A stretch of 58,826 nucleotides of DNA from NCBI RefSeq assembly GCF_002632485.1, contig NZ_NIBU01000022.1, positions 1 to 58,826 of the forward strand, read 5' to 3'. Positions 20,023 through 30,188 of the stretch are shown piece by piece (positions within the stretch are counted from its first letter, which is position 1; each line of letters begins with the position of its first letter). Both the position numbers and the translations under genes were made by a program. The notes beneath the pieces were generated by a model. That model had not been told where the DNA came from, made no database searches, and saw nothing but the letters and a program-made list of their open reading frames with translations. This stretch comes from Xenorhabdus innexi. GTDB taxonomy: Bacteria; Pseudomonadota; Gammaproteobacteria; Enterobacterales; Enterobacteriaceae.

Positions 20023-21075
20023 ATGAAAGTAGGAAACTTAATGAAAAAAATACAGTGGATAATAATCTATACAATTGCAGGCACAATACTGGCTGGTTGT
20101 AGTAATACACCCAATCATCCTGCCCCAATAGTGAGTGTGGATAATCAGGAAAAAAATAGAATAATATCCTCCCGTCCCTCATCGGTTTCGACACCAATGC
20201 CATCATCTCCCCCGGTTATTTCCAAAAATAGGGCAACAGATAATAATGCTTCAAATAGTCGATATCTAGATAATCGTGCTGGGGGTAATAGTTTACAGCA
20301 GGGGAGAATTGTCTATAACCGCAATTATGGGAACATTCCTAAAGGGAGTTATAACGGCAAAACTTACACAGTTAAACATGGAGATACTTTATTTTACATT
20401 GCATGGATTACAGGTAAGGACTTTCGTGAACTATCTCACATAAATAGCATTTCAGAACCTTATGGCTTAAATGTTGGTCAAGTCCTGAGAATTGGCAATG
20501 TAAACTCCATTAATGGTGTATCAGTAGCATCAAATAGCACTCAATCTAAAATTGAGCAGGTTGATTTTCAAAAAAGTAATGCGTATCCTGCAAATATTGA
20601 CAGGCATAATTCACAAAAAACGTTGCCAAGAGAAACAATTTCTGGTAGTGACGATGCCCCTTATAAAGCATCGTCAGCAGCAGATTTAAATGCGAGTAGG
20701 CCTATTAATAATTGGAGATGGCCTGCGGAAGGAAAAATTCTTGAAGGTTTTTCGGATTCTCAGGGTGGAAATAAGGGCATTGACATTGCGGGTAATCGTG
20801 GCCAGCCCGTATTTGCAACCGCCAGTGGGAAAGTTGTTTACGCCGGAAATGCATTACGCGGATATGGAAATCTAATAATAATAAAACATGATGATGACTA
20901 CCTGAGTGCTTATGCTCATAACGATACTATGCTGGTGCGAGAGCAGCAGGATGTACAGGCAGGGCAGAAAATAGCAACGATGGGTAGCACCGGAACCAGT
21001 TCAGTAAGATTGCATTTTGAGATTCGTTACAAGGGAAAATCCGTAAACCCGCTGCGTTATCTTCCGCAGCGATAA
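20023..21075 (+). CDS. nlpD: Murein hydrolase activator NlpD
   Basis: Outer-membrane lipoprotein that activates amidase AmiC at the septum. A signal peptide ends in lipobox LAGC with C26. A LysM domain begins at TYTVKHGDTLFYIAW (about 113-155), followed by a low-complexity linker and a C-terminal LytM/M23 domain (about 230-345). The usual zinc histidines are missing (NKGID instead of HxGxD, LHFE instead of HxH), as expected for a non-catalytic activator. Two starts are possible: 20023 after GGGGAATAAGG and 20041 after AGGAA. The main rpoS promoter is inside nlpD in E. coli and probably here. Confidence 0.95.
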   Translation: MKVGNLMKKIQWIIIYTIAGTILAGCSNTPNHPAPIVSVDNQEKNRIISSRPSSVSTPMPSSPPVISKNRATDNNASNSRYLDNRAGGNSLQQGRIVYNRNYGNIPKGSYNGKTYTVKHGDTLFYIAWITGKDFRELSHINSISEPYGLNVGQVLRIGNVNSINGVSVASNSTQSKIEQVDFQKSNAYPANIDRHNSQKTLPRETISGSDDAPYKASSAADLNASRPINNWRWPAEGKILEGFSDSQGGNKGIDIAGNRGQPVFATASGKVVYAGNALRGYGNLIIIKHDDDYLSAYAHNDTMLVREQQDVQAGQKIATMGSTGTSSVRLHFEIRYKGKSVNPLRYLPQR

Positions 21076-21128
21076 ACCGGGGCAGGAATCTGAACTCCTG
21101 TCCGCATTATCATGGGTAGGAGCAGCTG

Positions 21129-22124
21129 ATGAGCCAAAGTACGCTTAAAGTTAATGAGTTGTATGAAGAGGCGGATTTAGACGAAAATGGCACGGAAGCC
21201 AATGACTTTGATGAAGCGTTGCTGAAAGACGAGGATGATTTAACCAGTTTTGATGAAGATTTGGAATTGTTGCAAGGAGTCAATCAACGGGTTCTGGATG
21301 CAACTCAACTCTATCTCGGAGAAATTGGTTTTTCTCCTCTGTTGACGGCAGAGGAAGAAGTTCTTTTCGCTAGACGGGCATTGCGGGGAGATATTGCTGC
21401 GCGCCAACGCATGATCGAAAGTAATTTGCGGCTGGTAGTCAAAATATCCCGAAGATATAGCAACCGAGGATTAGCGCTTTTGGATTTAATTGAAGAAGGC
21501 AACCTTGGTCTTATTCGAGCAGTAGAAAAATTCGATCCGGAAAGAGGTTTCAGATTTTCTACTTATGCTACCTGGTGGATCCGTCAGACAATTGAACGGG
21601 CAATTATGAATCAAACTCGTACTATCCGTTTGCCCATACATATCGTTAAAGAACTGAATGTTTATTTACGTACTGCAAGAGAATTGGCGCATAAATTAGA
21701 TCATGAGCCAACAGTTGAAGAAATTGCTGAAAAACTGGATAAGCCAGTTGATGATGTGAGCCGTATGATGCGGCTTAATGAACGAATTACTTCTGTGGAT
21801 ACTCCGATTAGCGGGGATTCAGATAAAGCATTGCTAGATATTTTATCTGATGAAAACGACTCCGGGCCGGAAACAACTATTCAGGATGATGATATGAAAC
21901 AAAGTATTGTCAAATGGTTGTTTGAACTCAACGCAAAACAACGTGAAGTTCTGGCTCGTCGTTTTGGCCTGCTTGGATACGAAGCGGAAACATTAGAGGA
22001 TGTAGGACGAGAAATTGGGCTAACCAGAGAAAGAGTTCGCCAGATTCAAGTTGGGGGATTGCGCCGTCTCAGAGACATTCTGCATACCCAAGGGTTGAAT
22101 ATCGAGTCCTTATTCCGCACTTAA
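21129..22124 (+). CDS. rpoS: RNA polymerase sigma factor RpoS (sigma-38)
   Basis: General stress and stationary-phase sigma factor. It has 331 residues, with region 1.2 at [20 protein letters not shown], region 2 including [20 protein letters not shown] and [16 protein letters not shown], and region 4.2 at [19 protein letters not shown]. In E. coli the last motif reads QIQVEGLRRLR; here residue 309 is glycine (codon GGG), a non-conservative change in the DNA- and activator-facing helix. The acidic N-terminal region 15-45 differs from E. coli. The ATG follows TAGGAG. A terminator and ERIC element follow. Confidence 0.97.
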   Translation: MSQSTLKVNELYEEADLDENGTEANDFDEALLKDEDDLTSFDEDLELLQGVNQRVLDATQLYLGEIGFSPLLTAEEEVLFARRALRGDIAARQRMIESNLRLVVKISRRYSNRGLALLDLIEEGNLGLIRAVEKFDPERGFRFSTYATWWIRQTIERAIMNQTRTIRLPIHIVKELNVYLRTARELAHKLDHEPTVEEIAEKLDKPVDDVSRMMRLNERITSVDTPISGDSDKALLDILSDENDSGPETTIQDDDMKQSIVKWLFELNAKQREVLARRFGLLGYEAETLEDVGREIGLTRERVRQIQVGGLRRLRDILHTQGLNIESLFRT

Positions 22125-22158
22125 ATCTTATACCTGAGATAAAGGCATAATTAAATTA

Positions 22159-22185
22159 AAAGGTGGGTAAAATAAACCCACCTTT
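22159..22185 (+). terminator. rpoS terminator
   Basis: AAAGGTGGGT (22159-22168) pairs with ACCCACCTTT (22176-22185), 35 bases after the rpoS stop. The arms supply a GC-rich core with an A-tract before and TTTC after. Confidence 0.85.
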
Positions 22186-22213
22186 CTTAGCGTATAGACA
22201 TATTTTTAATTTA

Positions 22214-22340
22214 TATACCCTTCGTCTTTCAAATTGCCTCTTTGTTGGCTGCGTTCACTCACCCCAGTCGTATAGTTATCTATGCTCCCGGGGATTCATT
22301 CCCTTGCCGCCGTCATGCATCTTGAAATTCATTGGGTATA
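22214..22340. repeat. ERIC element (copy 2), overlapping the 3' end of miaE
   Basis: A 127-base full-length ERIC with TATACCCTTCGTC and ATTGGGTATA ends and the core TCACCCCAGTCGTATAG. Its last 28 bases are inside the miaE reading frame, on the opposite strand, and encode the last eight residues and stop codon. Confidence 0.95.
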
Positions 22341-23140
22341 GGTATACCGCTATGAAATTTAAAATCAGGGTCGGCTGACTGAATAAGTTCAGCTTCTATT
22401 TGACCAAAGTATTTCACTCTTTCTGTAATATCATTCTTAGATATAGATCCAGCCAGCGTTAAATAATCCTGATAATGGCGCGCTTCTGAACGCAGCAGGG
22501 AAATATAAAATTTTCCCAACTCTTCGTCTAAATGAGGGGCTAATTTGGCAAAACGCTCGCAGGAACGTGCCTCAATATATGCACCAATAATTAATTTATC
22601 CACCAGAGTGTAAGGCTCGTGATTGGTAATATGCTGGAATAATGATTTGGCATAGCGGCTTGCACTGATGCTCTCATAGCTTATTCCTCTGGTTTCCATA
22701 ATTTCCAGTACCTGATAAAAATGATGCAGTTCTTCTTTAATCAGCATCACCATTTTATCAATTAACGATTGGCTATAAGGGGACTTTTCCCGTGCGGTAA
22801 TTTGTTTCGTAATTTGGCTCTTGCCTTTTAACGAATGGATATTACCAATTTTTTTATAGGCAAAATCTTCATAGGGTTGAAACCATGCCAGCAGAGCATC
22901 CGCACTTGCCGGATCAACAGCATATTTGCGGATCAGGAACATTGCGCTCTGTGCTGCCTTGAGTTCGCATAAAAGATGATCGCGCAGTAAAACTGGAAGG
23001 TTTTCCGGTTGCCGTGCTTTTTCCACCCATTGATCCGGTGTTTCACACTGTAAAAATTGATAAATGGGTTCTAACAGGCTGGTATCACCTTTTATTTGTA
23101 AACCAGTTATTTTCATCCCCGTCATTTGTGCATCCGTCAT
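22313..23140 (-). CDS. miaE: tRNA-(ms2io6A)-hydroxylase MiaE
   Basis: Non-haem diiron monooxygenase that hydroxylates the ms2i6A37 tRNA base. Iron-ligand segments are visible: CELKAAQSA, IKEELHHFYQV, YIEARSCERF and LRSEARHYQDY. The start chosen, ATG 23140, lies two bases after the mutS stop; 23116 and 23125 are also possible and 23173 would overlap mutS. The Salmonella protein ends near FHSGIPV. Here the end is extended by IPNEFQDA, which is ERIC-derived sequence. It is downstream of mutS in the same direction and probably co-transcribed. Confidence 0.93.
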   Translation of the reverse strand: MTDAQMTGMKITGLQIKGDTSLLEPIYQFLQCETPDQWVEKARQPENLPVLLRDHLLCELKAAQSAMFLIRKYAVDPASADALLAWFQPYEDFAYKKIGNIHSLKGKSQITKQITAREKSPYSQSLIDKMVMLIKEELHHFYQVLEIMETRGISYESISASRYAKSLFQHITNHEPYTLVDKLIIGAYIEARSCERFAKLAPHLDEELGKFYISLLRSEARHYQDYLTLAGSISKNDITERVKYFGQIEAELIQSADPDFKFHSGIPIPNEFQDA

Positions 23141-23142
23141 TC

Positions 23143-25719
23143 TTACACCATGTCTTTTAAACGGTAAATCCATTCCAGAGCCTGTCGTGGTGTCAGGGAG
23201 TCCGGATTCAGATTTTCCAGTGCTTCTACGGCCGGAGATGTTTCTTCCGCCAGTAGTGTCAGTTGTGGTGTATCGACATGACCTGCGGTTGCATTGTTGG
23301 AGAGTGACTCCAGCTCTTTTAATTTCTGACGTGCCCGTTTGATAACATCACGGGGAACACCGGCCAGTGAAGCAACTGCCAGACCGTAACTCTTGCTGGC
23401 TGCACCATCCTGCACGTTGTGCATAAAGGCGATAGTATCGCCGTGTTCAACTGCATCCAGATGGATATTGACCACACCTTCCAGTTTTTCAGGTAGTGTC
23501 GTCAATTCAAAATAGTGAGTAGCGAACAGCGTCATTGCTTTAATACGGTTAGCCAGATTCTCAGCACAGGCCCACGCGAGAGACAGGCCATCGTAAGTTG
23601 ATGTACCACGCCCGATCTCATCCATCAACACCAGACTATGCTCTGTTGCATTGTGCAGAATATTGGCAGTTTCCGTCATTTCTACCATGAAGGTCGAGCG
23701 CCCGGATGCCAGATCATCAGATGCACCCACGCGGGTAAAAATACGGTCTACAGGCCCAATCACCGCTTTTTCAGCCGGGACAAAACTGCCGATATACGCC
23801 AGCAATGTAATTAAAGCAGCCTGACGCATATAGGTGCTTTTTCCGCCCATATTCGGCCCGGTGATAATTAACAGACGGCGCTGTGAAGAGAGCGTTAACG
23901 GGTTTGAGATAAAGGGTTCGCTGAGAACCTGTTCAACAACCGGATGGCGGCCTCCCGTGATTTGGATGCCGGTTCTGTCTGTTAATGTCGGACAGGTATA
24001 ATTCAGTGTTTCAGCACGTTCAGCCAGATTTGCCAGCACATCCAGTTCTGACAGTGCCTCGGCGCTGGTTTGCAGGGCAGCCAGATGAGGGAGTAATAAG
24101 TCGAACAATTCTTCATACAGGGCTTTTTCAATGGCAAGAGCCTTGCCTTTGGAAGTCAGAACCTTATCTTCATACTCTTTTAGCTCAGGAATAATGTAGC
24201 GCTCTGCATTTTTCAGGGTCTGGCGACGTACATAATGAATCGGCACAAGGTGGCTTTGCCCACGACTAACCTGAATGTAGTAACCATGCACTGCATTGAA
24301 GCCGACTTTCAGGGTATCGATACCGAGCTTTTCACGTTCACGGATTTCCAGTTTGTCGAGATAATCACTGGCACCGTCAGCTAATGCACGCCATTCATCC
24401 AGTTCTGCATTATAACCGGGGGCAATAACACCACCGTCCCGCACCAGTACCGGCGGGGTTTCGACAACTGCGTTTTCCAGCAATAGCTGTAACTCATCAA
24501 AATGACCGATACGTTGTTGCAGTGCCTGAATATAGGGTGAGTCAGAGGAACCCATGATCTGGTGGATATCCGGCAATTGCTGGAAAGCGTGGCGCATTCT
24601 GGCTAAATCACGGGGACGGGCAGAGCGGAGAGCCAAACGGGCAAGTACACGTTCTAAATCACCCACCTGACGCAGAAACGGCTGTAGCTCAAAGCCAATC
24701 TCCTGAAGTGCTGAAATGGCCTGCTGACGATTTTCCAGTATATCTCTGTTACGAATTGGAGTATGAAGCCAGCGTTTCAGCATCCGGCTGCCCATTGGGG
24801 TCACACACTGATCGAGCACAGAGGCCAGTGTATTTTCAGTGCTTCCTGACAAGTTCTGAGTCAATTCAAGATTGCGGCGCGTAGCGGCATCCATGATGAC
24901 CGTTTCTTGCTGGCTTTCCATTGTAATATTGCGGATATGGGGCAGAGCAGTACGCTGAGTATCTTTGACATATTGCAGCAGACAGCCAGCTGCCCGCAGT
25001 GCCTGTGGCGCTTTTTCCACACCAAAGCCGATCAGATCACGGGTGCCGAATTGCAGATTCAGTTGTTGCTTTGCGGTATCCAGTTCAAATTCCCACATCG
25101 GACGACGGCGCAGACCGTTACAGCGCTCAATCAACCCCATGTGCTCAAAGGTTTCTGGGTAGAGTAACTCTGCCGGACGGGTGCGCTGGAGTTCAGCCGC
25201 AATGGTATCCTCGTCAGGCATTTCAGAAACACGGAAACGGCCGGAAGTGATATCCAGAGTGGCGTACCCGAACCCCTGACTGTCATGCCAGATAGCTGCC
25301 AGAAGATTGTCGTGACGCTCTTGCAGCAGAGCTTCATCAGTGACCGTTCCCGGCGTAACAATGCGCACGACTTTACGCTCAACAGGGCCTTTACTGGCGG
25401 CCGGATCGCCAACCTGCTCACAGATTGCCGCAGATTCACCCAGTTGAACCAGCTTTGCCAGATAGTTTTCAATTGCATGATAAGGAACTCCGGCCATCGG
25501 GATTGGCTGGCCTGCGGATTGCCCACGTTTGGTCAGAGAAATATCCAGTAACTTTGCTGCTTTTTTCGCATCGTCATAGAACAGTTCATAAAAATCCCCC
25601 ATGCGGTAAAGCAGTAAAATATCGGGGTGTTGCGCTTTCAGGCGCAAATACTGCTGCATCATGGGGGTGTGGGTAACGGTATCCTTTGCTGGAGATTCTT
25701 TCATGTTGATTTGATTCAA
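23143..25719 (-). CDS. mutS: DNA mismatch repair protein MutS
   Basis: Mismatch sensor ATPase. It has 858 residues (E. coli 853). The mismatch-binding wedge F-x-E is in [15 protein letters not shown]. Connector and core domains follow, with Walker [16 protein letters not shown], Walker [16 protein letters not shown] and the ATHYFELT segment. The C-terminal tail [17 protein letters not shown] is conserved. It lies beside rpoS, the enterobacterial rpoS-mutS polymorphic region, but only miaE separates them here. The start is ATG 25719. Confidence 0.97.
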   Translation of the reverse strand: MNQINMKESPAKDTVTHTPMMQQYLRLKAQHPDILLLYRMGDFYELFYDDAKKAAKLLDISLTKRGQSAGQPIPMAGVPYHAIENYLAKLVQLGESAAICEQVGDPAASKGPVERKVVRIVTPGTVTDEALLQERHDNLLAAIWHDSQGFGYATLDITSGRFRVSEMPDEDTIAAELQRTRPAELLYPETFEHMGLIERCNGLRRRPMWEFELDTAKQQLNLQFGTRDLIGFGVEKAPQALRAAGCLLQYVKDTQRTALPHIRNITMESQQETVIMDAATRRNLELTQNLSGSTENTLASVLDQCVTPMGSRMLKRWLHTPIRNRDILENRQQAISALQEIGFELQPFLRQVGDLERVLARLALRSARPRDLARMRHAFQQLPDIHQIMGSSDSPYIQALQQRIGHFDELQLLLENAVVETPPVLVRDGGVIAPGYNAELDEWRALADGASDYLDKLEIREREKLGIDTLKVGFNAVHGYYIQVSRGQSHLVPIHYVRRQTLKNAERYIIPELKEYEDKVLTSKGKALAIEKALYEELFDLLLPHLAALQTSAEALSELDVLANLAERAETLNYTCPTLTDRTGIQITGGRHPVVEQVLSEPFISNPLTLSSQRRLLIITGPNMGGKSTYMRQAALITLLAYIGSFVPAEKAVIGPVDRIFTRVGASDDLASGRSTFMVEMTETANILHNATEHSLVLMDEIGRGTSTYDGLSLAWACAENLANRIKAMTLFATHYFELTTLPEKLEGVVNIHLDAVEHGDTIAFMHNVQDGAASKSYGLAVASLAGVPRDVIKRARQKLKELESLSNNATAGHVDTPQLTLLAEETSPAVEALENLNPDSLTPRQALEWIYRLKDMV

Positions 25720-26294
25720 TTTTATTGTTCCTGTTGACTCTGTTGGGCTATCGACGCTCAGTCAACCCATCGAAATGACAAAACCTAAATATAATCAGCT
25801 AAGGATAGAACACCAGTGAACCTCTGCTGGGCGAAAACACTATCTTATCACTGATAATCTGTGTGATTCATCTGCGGATTCAATTGCTGATATGAAGAGG
25901 AAAAGTCATACGGTAGGTTATCAGGATTGTGATTGGGAATGTATCGGATTTTTTGAGTATTAAACGGGATTGCGAAGCGGCTCGAGTTAAATCTTTTTCT
26001 CTGATGCATTGATTCTTGTCGTTTTTGACTCAGTCAGACTAAATATATGATTACATCAATGATAATCATTATTGTTTGCATTTATTTTTGACATTAATTA
26101 TCATTAGCGTACTGATAAAAATGAGACAAAAATGTCAGCAATACACAACAAATATAATGAATATGTCTACCATCTTCCGATTTAATCACCCGCATTTGTT
26201 TTTTATTATTTTCTTCATTCTTAATTTCTGCCCCGAATTCAAATTGAACTAATTATCACACCGAACTTATAACCATAAAATGGAAGTATGAATA
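25720..26294. other. Divergent regulatory region between mutS and the TonB receptor
   Basis: 575 bases without a gene. A Fur box (26055-26073) lies toward the receptor, and a weaker Fur-like half, TTATCATTAG, starts near 26098. The mutS-proximal half shows nothing I can name. Confidence 0.6.
26055..26073. promoter_or_regulatory. Fur box upstream of the TonB-dependent receptor
   Basis: ATCAATGATAATCATTATT matches the 19-base Fur consensus GATAATGATAATCATTATC at 15 positions, including the central ATGATAATCATTAT block. It implies repression of the receptor by iron-loaded Fur. Confidence 0.8.
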
Positions 26295-28841
26295 ATGGAG
26301 TCATCAACAAACTCGTTCAGTTCCCCACTGAACCTGAGAACAGGGATTTTGTTAGCATTACTGGGAAACACGGCTTTCCCCTCTTATGCAGCAGACACAG
26401 ATAAATCACCGAAAACTGCACCAGAGAACTCTCATAAACCAGCAACAATAGTACTTAGTGAGCTTAAAGTTTCAGGATTCAGTGAAGCACAGCTAAATGC
26501 TGACTTGCCTTATATGACACCCGGTTCCAGCACCCATATCTCAGCAGAGCAGGTAGAACAGCGCCGTGGCACATCGGTGGGTGATTTTCTGAAAGGAACA
26601 CCGGGTGTTCTGAATAGTGATAACCGTAACTCTGGTGCACTGGATGTCAATATTCGTGGGATGCAGGGGCAGGGAAGAACGCCGGTTATTGTTGATGGTG
26701 CCATGCAGGAAACGACGATTTACCGGGGATATTCAGGTGTTGCCGGACGTACTTATATTGATCCGGATTTGATCAGTTCGGTAGATATTGAGAAAGGCCC
26801 GAGTACAGGGGCTGACGCGAATGGAGCCATTGGCGGAGTCGTCAGGATAAGTACACTTAATGTAAATGATGTTGTTTTGCATGGACAAACATTCGGTGTG
26901 AGAATGACCGGTGGGTTTAATAATAATAGTACGACACCTCCGGCAATAGGTACGCGTGGCGGCTATCCTAAAGGCAAGCGTTATCGTAATGATCAGGTCT
27001 ATACAGCGTTTGGCGAGACAGATGGTATGGATCGGCATGGCGGATTCAGGCCAACGGGAGGAAATGGTAGTATTGCTCTGGGGATCAAAAGCCAATATTT
27101 GGATATGGTAGCTGCTTTCGCCCGCAGACATAATGGTAATTACTATGCAGGTAAAAAAGGAGAAAATGTTCCTCAGATAACAATCGGGCCTTCTTATCCT
27201 AAAGGCTGGAGTTATGCTTCATTATCGAAGAGCTTAACTCCTTACAGAGCAAGTGAGGAGATACTCAATACCTCTATGGATAATATTTCTCATTTGCTGA
27301 AGGGAAAATTGAAATTCTCTGAAGGCCATAATCTTGAGTTAGCCAGAAACGAATATATCAGCCGCTATGGTGAAATCATGCCGTCAGCAATAGCACGTTG
27401 GGGTGATCCTTATGAAGGTTTTATGAATAAGATCAATGTCAGCTCACATACGGCACAATATCGTTTCAATCCACAGGATAATTATTTTATCGATCTGAAA
27501 GCTAATGCGTTTTATAACCGTGCTGTAAGTCGCATTAATTCCTCAAATCCTATAACAGTGTCCTGTTCTCCAAAGGAAAACGCACCAAGAAGTGAGCCTT
27601 ATAACATATCAGTCGGTCACACTTATAGTCAGGTAGATAAATGGGGAATAGGTGTTAACAATACGTCAGAGATCCTATTTCCTTATGGTGATCTTTCATT
27701 TATCTATGGTGCATCTTATTCACATGAAACAATCGGTTTTCCGAAAGAAGAATCTTTTAATGCAAATTCGAGTGATGCGTTTCGGGATGGCTGGAAAAAT
27801 GAATACAGCGCTTTTGCTAATGCTGAGTGGAAGCCTCTGGATTGGCTGACCTTAGATGGTGGCTTGCGTTACTCATATTTTAAGTCCCATGATAATAACC
27901 CTATATTTCCAGAATTTGATTATGATTCTAAAACTTGCAGTATGAGGGCATTGTCTAACGAGGTAACCTACGGAGAGGCGTTAGAACGTACTTCTGGCGG
28001 CTGGTCTCCTATCATCAATATGACACTTGAGCCTTTAGGAGGCCTTCAGTTTTACGGCAAATATGGCTCTGCTATTCGGTTACCAAGCCTGTTTGAAACA
28101 ACCAAAGGCTGGTCACAAACGCCGGATACAGACATTTTGTTATCCCCTGAGCGTTCCCTGTCATGGGAAGTTGGGGTTAATATCCTGAAAAATGATCTGT
28201 TGGTGGATGGCGATAAATTACGTACCAAACTGAGTTACTTTGATACTCAGGTCAAGGATTATCTGACTAGGATAAACAAGCCAAAGCTCGGCAGATTCGG
28301 CCCCAATCTTACAATGATAAATGTTGATAAAGCGGAATGGCGTGGTTTAGAACTCTCATCAAGTTATGATGTGGGAATGGCCTATGCTGAATTAGGCTGG
28401 TCGTATTACACACATACCCTATTTTGTTTAACACCAGAACAGGCATCCATCGATCCTAAAAATCGCTGTAATCCGGGGGGAATTTCGGACAGTTATGTTG
28501 TTAACCATATTCAGCCAAAAAATAGCTATACAGTGACTTTGGGCGGGCGTGCTTTCGATAAGGATTTAGATATGGGAGCAACGCTGACTTATATGGGTAG
28601 CCGTCCCAGTGTGGGCCTGAAGGATGATAAAAATAGCCGTGTAGGAAGTGTGTTGGTTCATGTCGAATGGGAACCTTACACAACGGTTGATCTGTTTGTG
28701 AAGTATAAAGTTAATAAAAACATCAGGATTCAGGCGGGTATTGATAACGTTACTGATGTCTATTATCTCGATCCGTTAGCAATGGGATTAATGCCGGGGC
28801 CGGGACGTACTTTCAGAACGAACGTTACCGTTAAGTTTTAA
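26295..28841 (+). CDS. TonB-dependent outer-membrane receptor (iron or haem uptake)
   Basis: 848 residues. The signal peptide ends near SYAA. A plug domain (about 70-190) carries DVNIRGMQGQGRTPVIVDG and IDIEKGP-type signals (SVDIEKGPSTGADANGAIGG). A 22-strand beta barrel follows, ending in aromatic TFRTNVTVKF. Four cysteines occur in pairs in extracellular-loop regions (CSPKENAP, CSMRALS, CLTPEQ...NRC). The FRAP and NPNL motifs typical of haem receptors are not evident (the spot reads IRLPSLFE), so siderophore or host-protein ligands remain open. An upstream Fur box indicates an iron-related role. A terminator follows. Confidence 0.88.
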   Translation: MESSTNSFSSPLNLRTGILLALLGNTAFPSYAADTDKSPKTAPENSHKPATIVLSELKVSGFSEAQLNADLPYMTPGSSTHISAEQVEQRRGTSVGDFLKGTPGVLNSDNRNSGALDVNIRGMQGQGRTPVIVDGAMQETTIYRGYSGVAGRTYIDPDLISSVDIEKGPSTGADANGAIGGVVRISTLNVNDVVLHGQTFGVRMTGGFNNNSTTPPAIGTRGGYPKGKRYRNDQVYTAFGETDGMDRHGGFRPTGGNGSIALGIKSQYLDMVAAFARRHNGNYYAGKKGENVPQITIGPSYPKGWSYASLSKSLTPYRASEEILNTSMDNISHLLKGKLKFSEGHNLELARNEYISRYGEIMPSAIARWGDPYEGFMNKINVSSHTAQYRFNPQDNYFIDLKANAFYNRAVSRINSSNPITVSCSPKENAPRSEPYNISVGHTYSQVDKWGIGVNNTSEILFPYGDLSFIYGASYSHETIGFPKEESFNANSSDAFRDGWKNEYSAFANAEWKPLDWLTLDGGLRYSYFKSHDNNPIFPEFDYDSKTCSMRALSNEVTYGEALERTSGGWSPIINMTLEPLGGLQFYGKYGSAIRLPSLFETTKGWSQTPDTDILLSPERSLSWEVGVNILKNDLLVDGDKLRTKLSYFDTQVKDYLTRINKPKLGRFGPNLTMINVDKAEWRGLELSSSYDVGMAYAELGWSYYTHTLFCLTPEQASIDPKNRCNPGGISDSYVVNHIQPKNSYTVTLGGRAFDKDLDMGATLTYMGSRPSVGLKDDKNSRVGSVLVHVEWEPYTTVDLFVKYKVNKNIRIQAGIDNVTDVYYLDPLAMGLMPGPGRTFRTNVTVKF

Positions 28842-28867
28842 TTCCAATCATTGTGATCGTCTGATGG

Positions 28868-28898
28868 AAATGCCTATTCTTATTCGGAGTAGGCATTT
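28868..28898 (+). terminator. Terminator of the TonB receptor gene
   Basis: AAATGCCTA (28868-28876) pairs with TAGGCATTT (28890-28898), followed by CTTTTTCTTT. It lies 26 bases after the stop. Confidence 0.85.
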
Positions 28899-28920
28899 TC
28901 TTTTTCTTTATCTGTGTTAT

Positions 28921-29286
28921 TCATATTTCAGTTGGTGAGAGGGGGTAAGAATGGGACATCGGGATTAACTCTTTTGACTCATGGTGATCAAAATTACCCA
29001 GAATCAGCCCAATAGTCGGGCCTTCATCAATAGCTCCCAGTGAACTTCCGCAATGACTGCAAAATGCACGGCTGGAATAATCTGAAGATCGATATAAAGA
29101 AGGAACTCCTCCTTTGCCAACCCATTGAACTGAGTCTTTAGGAAATTCCACCCAGCAGAGAGTTAATGCTCCTGAGTGTTTCTGACACATAGTGCATGAA
29201 CAGGTGTGCGGGTTATTAGGCAGCCCTTTCGCAATGAATCGGATATTACCGCATAAACACCCACCCTGATATTCATATTCAGTCAT
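28921..29286 (-). CDS. GFA/CENP-V family zinc-binding protein
   Basis: 121 residues with the full cysteine set of the GFA fold: C10 and C12 in GGCLCGNIRF, C29/C31/C34 in CSCTMCQKHSG, and C76/C79 in FCSHCGSS. Members include glutathione-dependent formaldehyde-activating enzyme, but most are uncharacterised and formaldehyde chemistry should not be assumed. It is transcribed leftward, downstream of the pRiA4b ORF-3 family gene, with a hairpin between them. Confidence 0.85.
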   Translation of the reverse strand: MTEYEYQGGCLCGNIRFIAKGLPNNPHTCSCTMCQKHSGALTLCWVEFPKDSVQWVGKGGVPSLYRSSDYSSRAFCSHCGSSLGAIDEGPTIGLILGNFDHHESKELIPMSHSYPLSPTEI

Positions 29287-29339
29287 AGTCTTTCTCTTAT
29301 TAATCGAAAAATACCCATACTGTGCGTTAATAAAAGCCC

Positions 29340-29371
29340 TTGCTATTTTATTAACGGAGATAAAATAGCAA
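29340..29371. terminator. Inverted repeat between the pRiA4b-like and GFA genes
   Basis: TTGCTATTTTAT (29340-29351) pairs perfectly with ATAAAATAGCAA (29360-29371). For leftward transcription it follows the pRiA4b-like stop, so it is probably a terminator; AT-rich arms make it weak. Confidence 0.55.
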
Positions 29372-29400
29372 AGACCCTTTATATTACTGAATTAGATAAC

Positions 29401-30006
29401 TCATCCAAACAGAGAAAGATAACGATCTCGCGACCAGCGATAATATAACGCCAGCATATTATTGACTTCTTCGGGAGAAAACTTTTCAGGTGAAAATGCA
29501 TTATCCGGAGATATTTCAGTTTCACCATTTACCCATTCAAACATTTCCTGATACTCTTTATGAGCTGGATCTTTGAGAATATTGAGCAGCTCCATATAGC
29601 CATAGATTCCGCCACAATCTTCCGGTGGGCAGGCTTGTTCTCCTTCAAGGCAAAAAATCGGCATGGGGAGTTCTTCCGGTGAATAATTACTGTTTTCCAA
29701 CAAGATTTCATGTTCCCAAGAGTCACCAAAATCATACAGATAAATGAATTTACTTCCTTTACGTTTGATGAGTGACTCAAGTTTGAATTTTCCTTCCTCA
29801 TGTCCTTCTTCTGGCGTTTCCGGCCTTTCGGTAAAACGTTTAGAATCAAAAATAAACTCATGCAAATGACTATCTTCCCAGCCCATTACAACTTGAATGA
29901 CATCATGTAATCTATCCAGTGAAATATTTGACGGAACAATAAAACGACGCCATATAGCGGGGTTCATTTCTGTAAGTGTAATTTTTAACTGATAAAATTT
30001 TTTCAT
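29401..30006 (-). CDS. Plasmid pRiA4b ORF-3 family protein
   Basis: 201 residues recognisable by FYQLKITLTEMNPAIWRR, LDRLHDVIQVVMGWEDSHLH and YLYDFGDSWEHEI, then GACPPEDCGG-like GEQACPPEDCGGIYGY. The family is widespread on plasmids and in accessory DNA; its function is unknown. The ATG is at 30006. No partner gene is obvious, although the neighbouring GFA and aminopeptidase genes are also accessory. Confidence 0.85.
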   Translation of the reverse strand: MKKFYQLKITLTEMNPAIWRRFIVPSNISLDRLHDVIQVVMGWEDSHLHEFIFDSKRFTERPETPEEGHEEGKFKLESLIKRKGSKFIYLYDFGDSWEHEILLENSNYSPEELPMPIFCLEGEQACPPEDCGGIYGYMELLNILKDPAHKEYQEMFEWVNGETEISPDNAFSPEKFSPEEVNNMLALYYRWSRDRYLSLFG

Positions 30007-30188
30007 TTATCGCCCTTAATACTTGAATAATTGATAAAGGAATATTTTTAGTGCATCCAGACTGTATTGCAGTATGGATTCCCTCTAATAATATTCCGAA
30101 CGAATTTTAATAAATAGCTTGAGTTATTCACTTATGCAAGGGCATTATTTATATAAGACTCTACTTACTCAAAAATAAGAGAAAATTA

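Noticed and set aside
28921-29286. Formaldehyde detoxification system built on the GFA-like gene
   Set aside because: No glutathione-dependent formaldehyde dehydrogenase or esterase is nearby, and most family members are not involved in formaldehyde chemistry.
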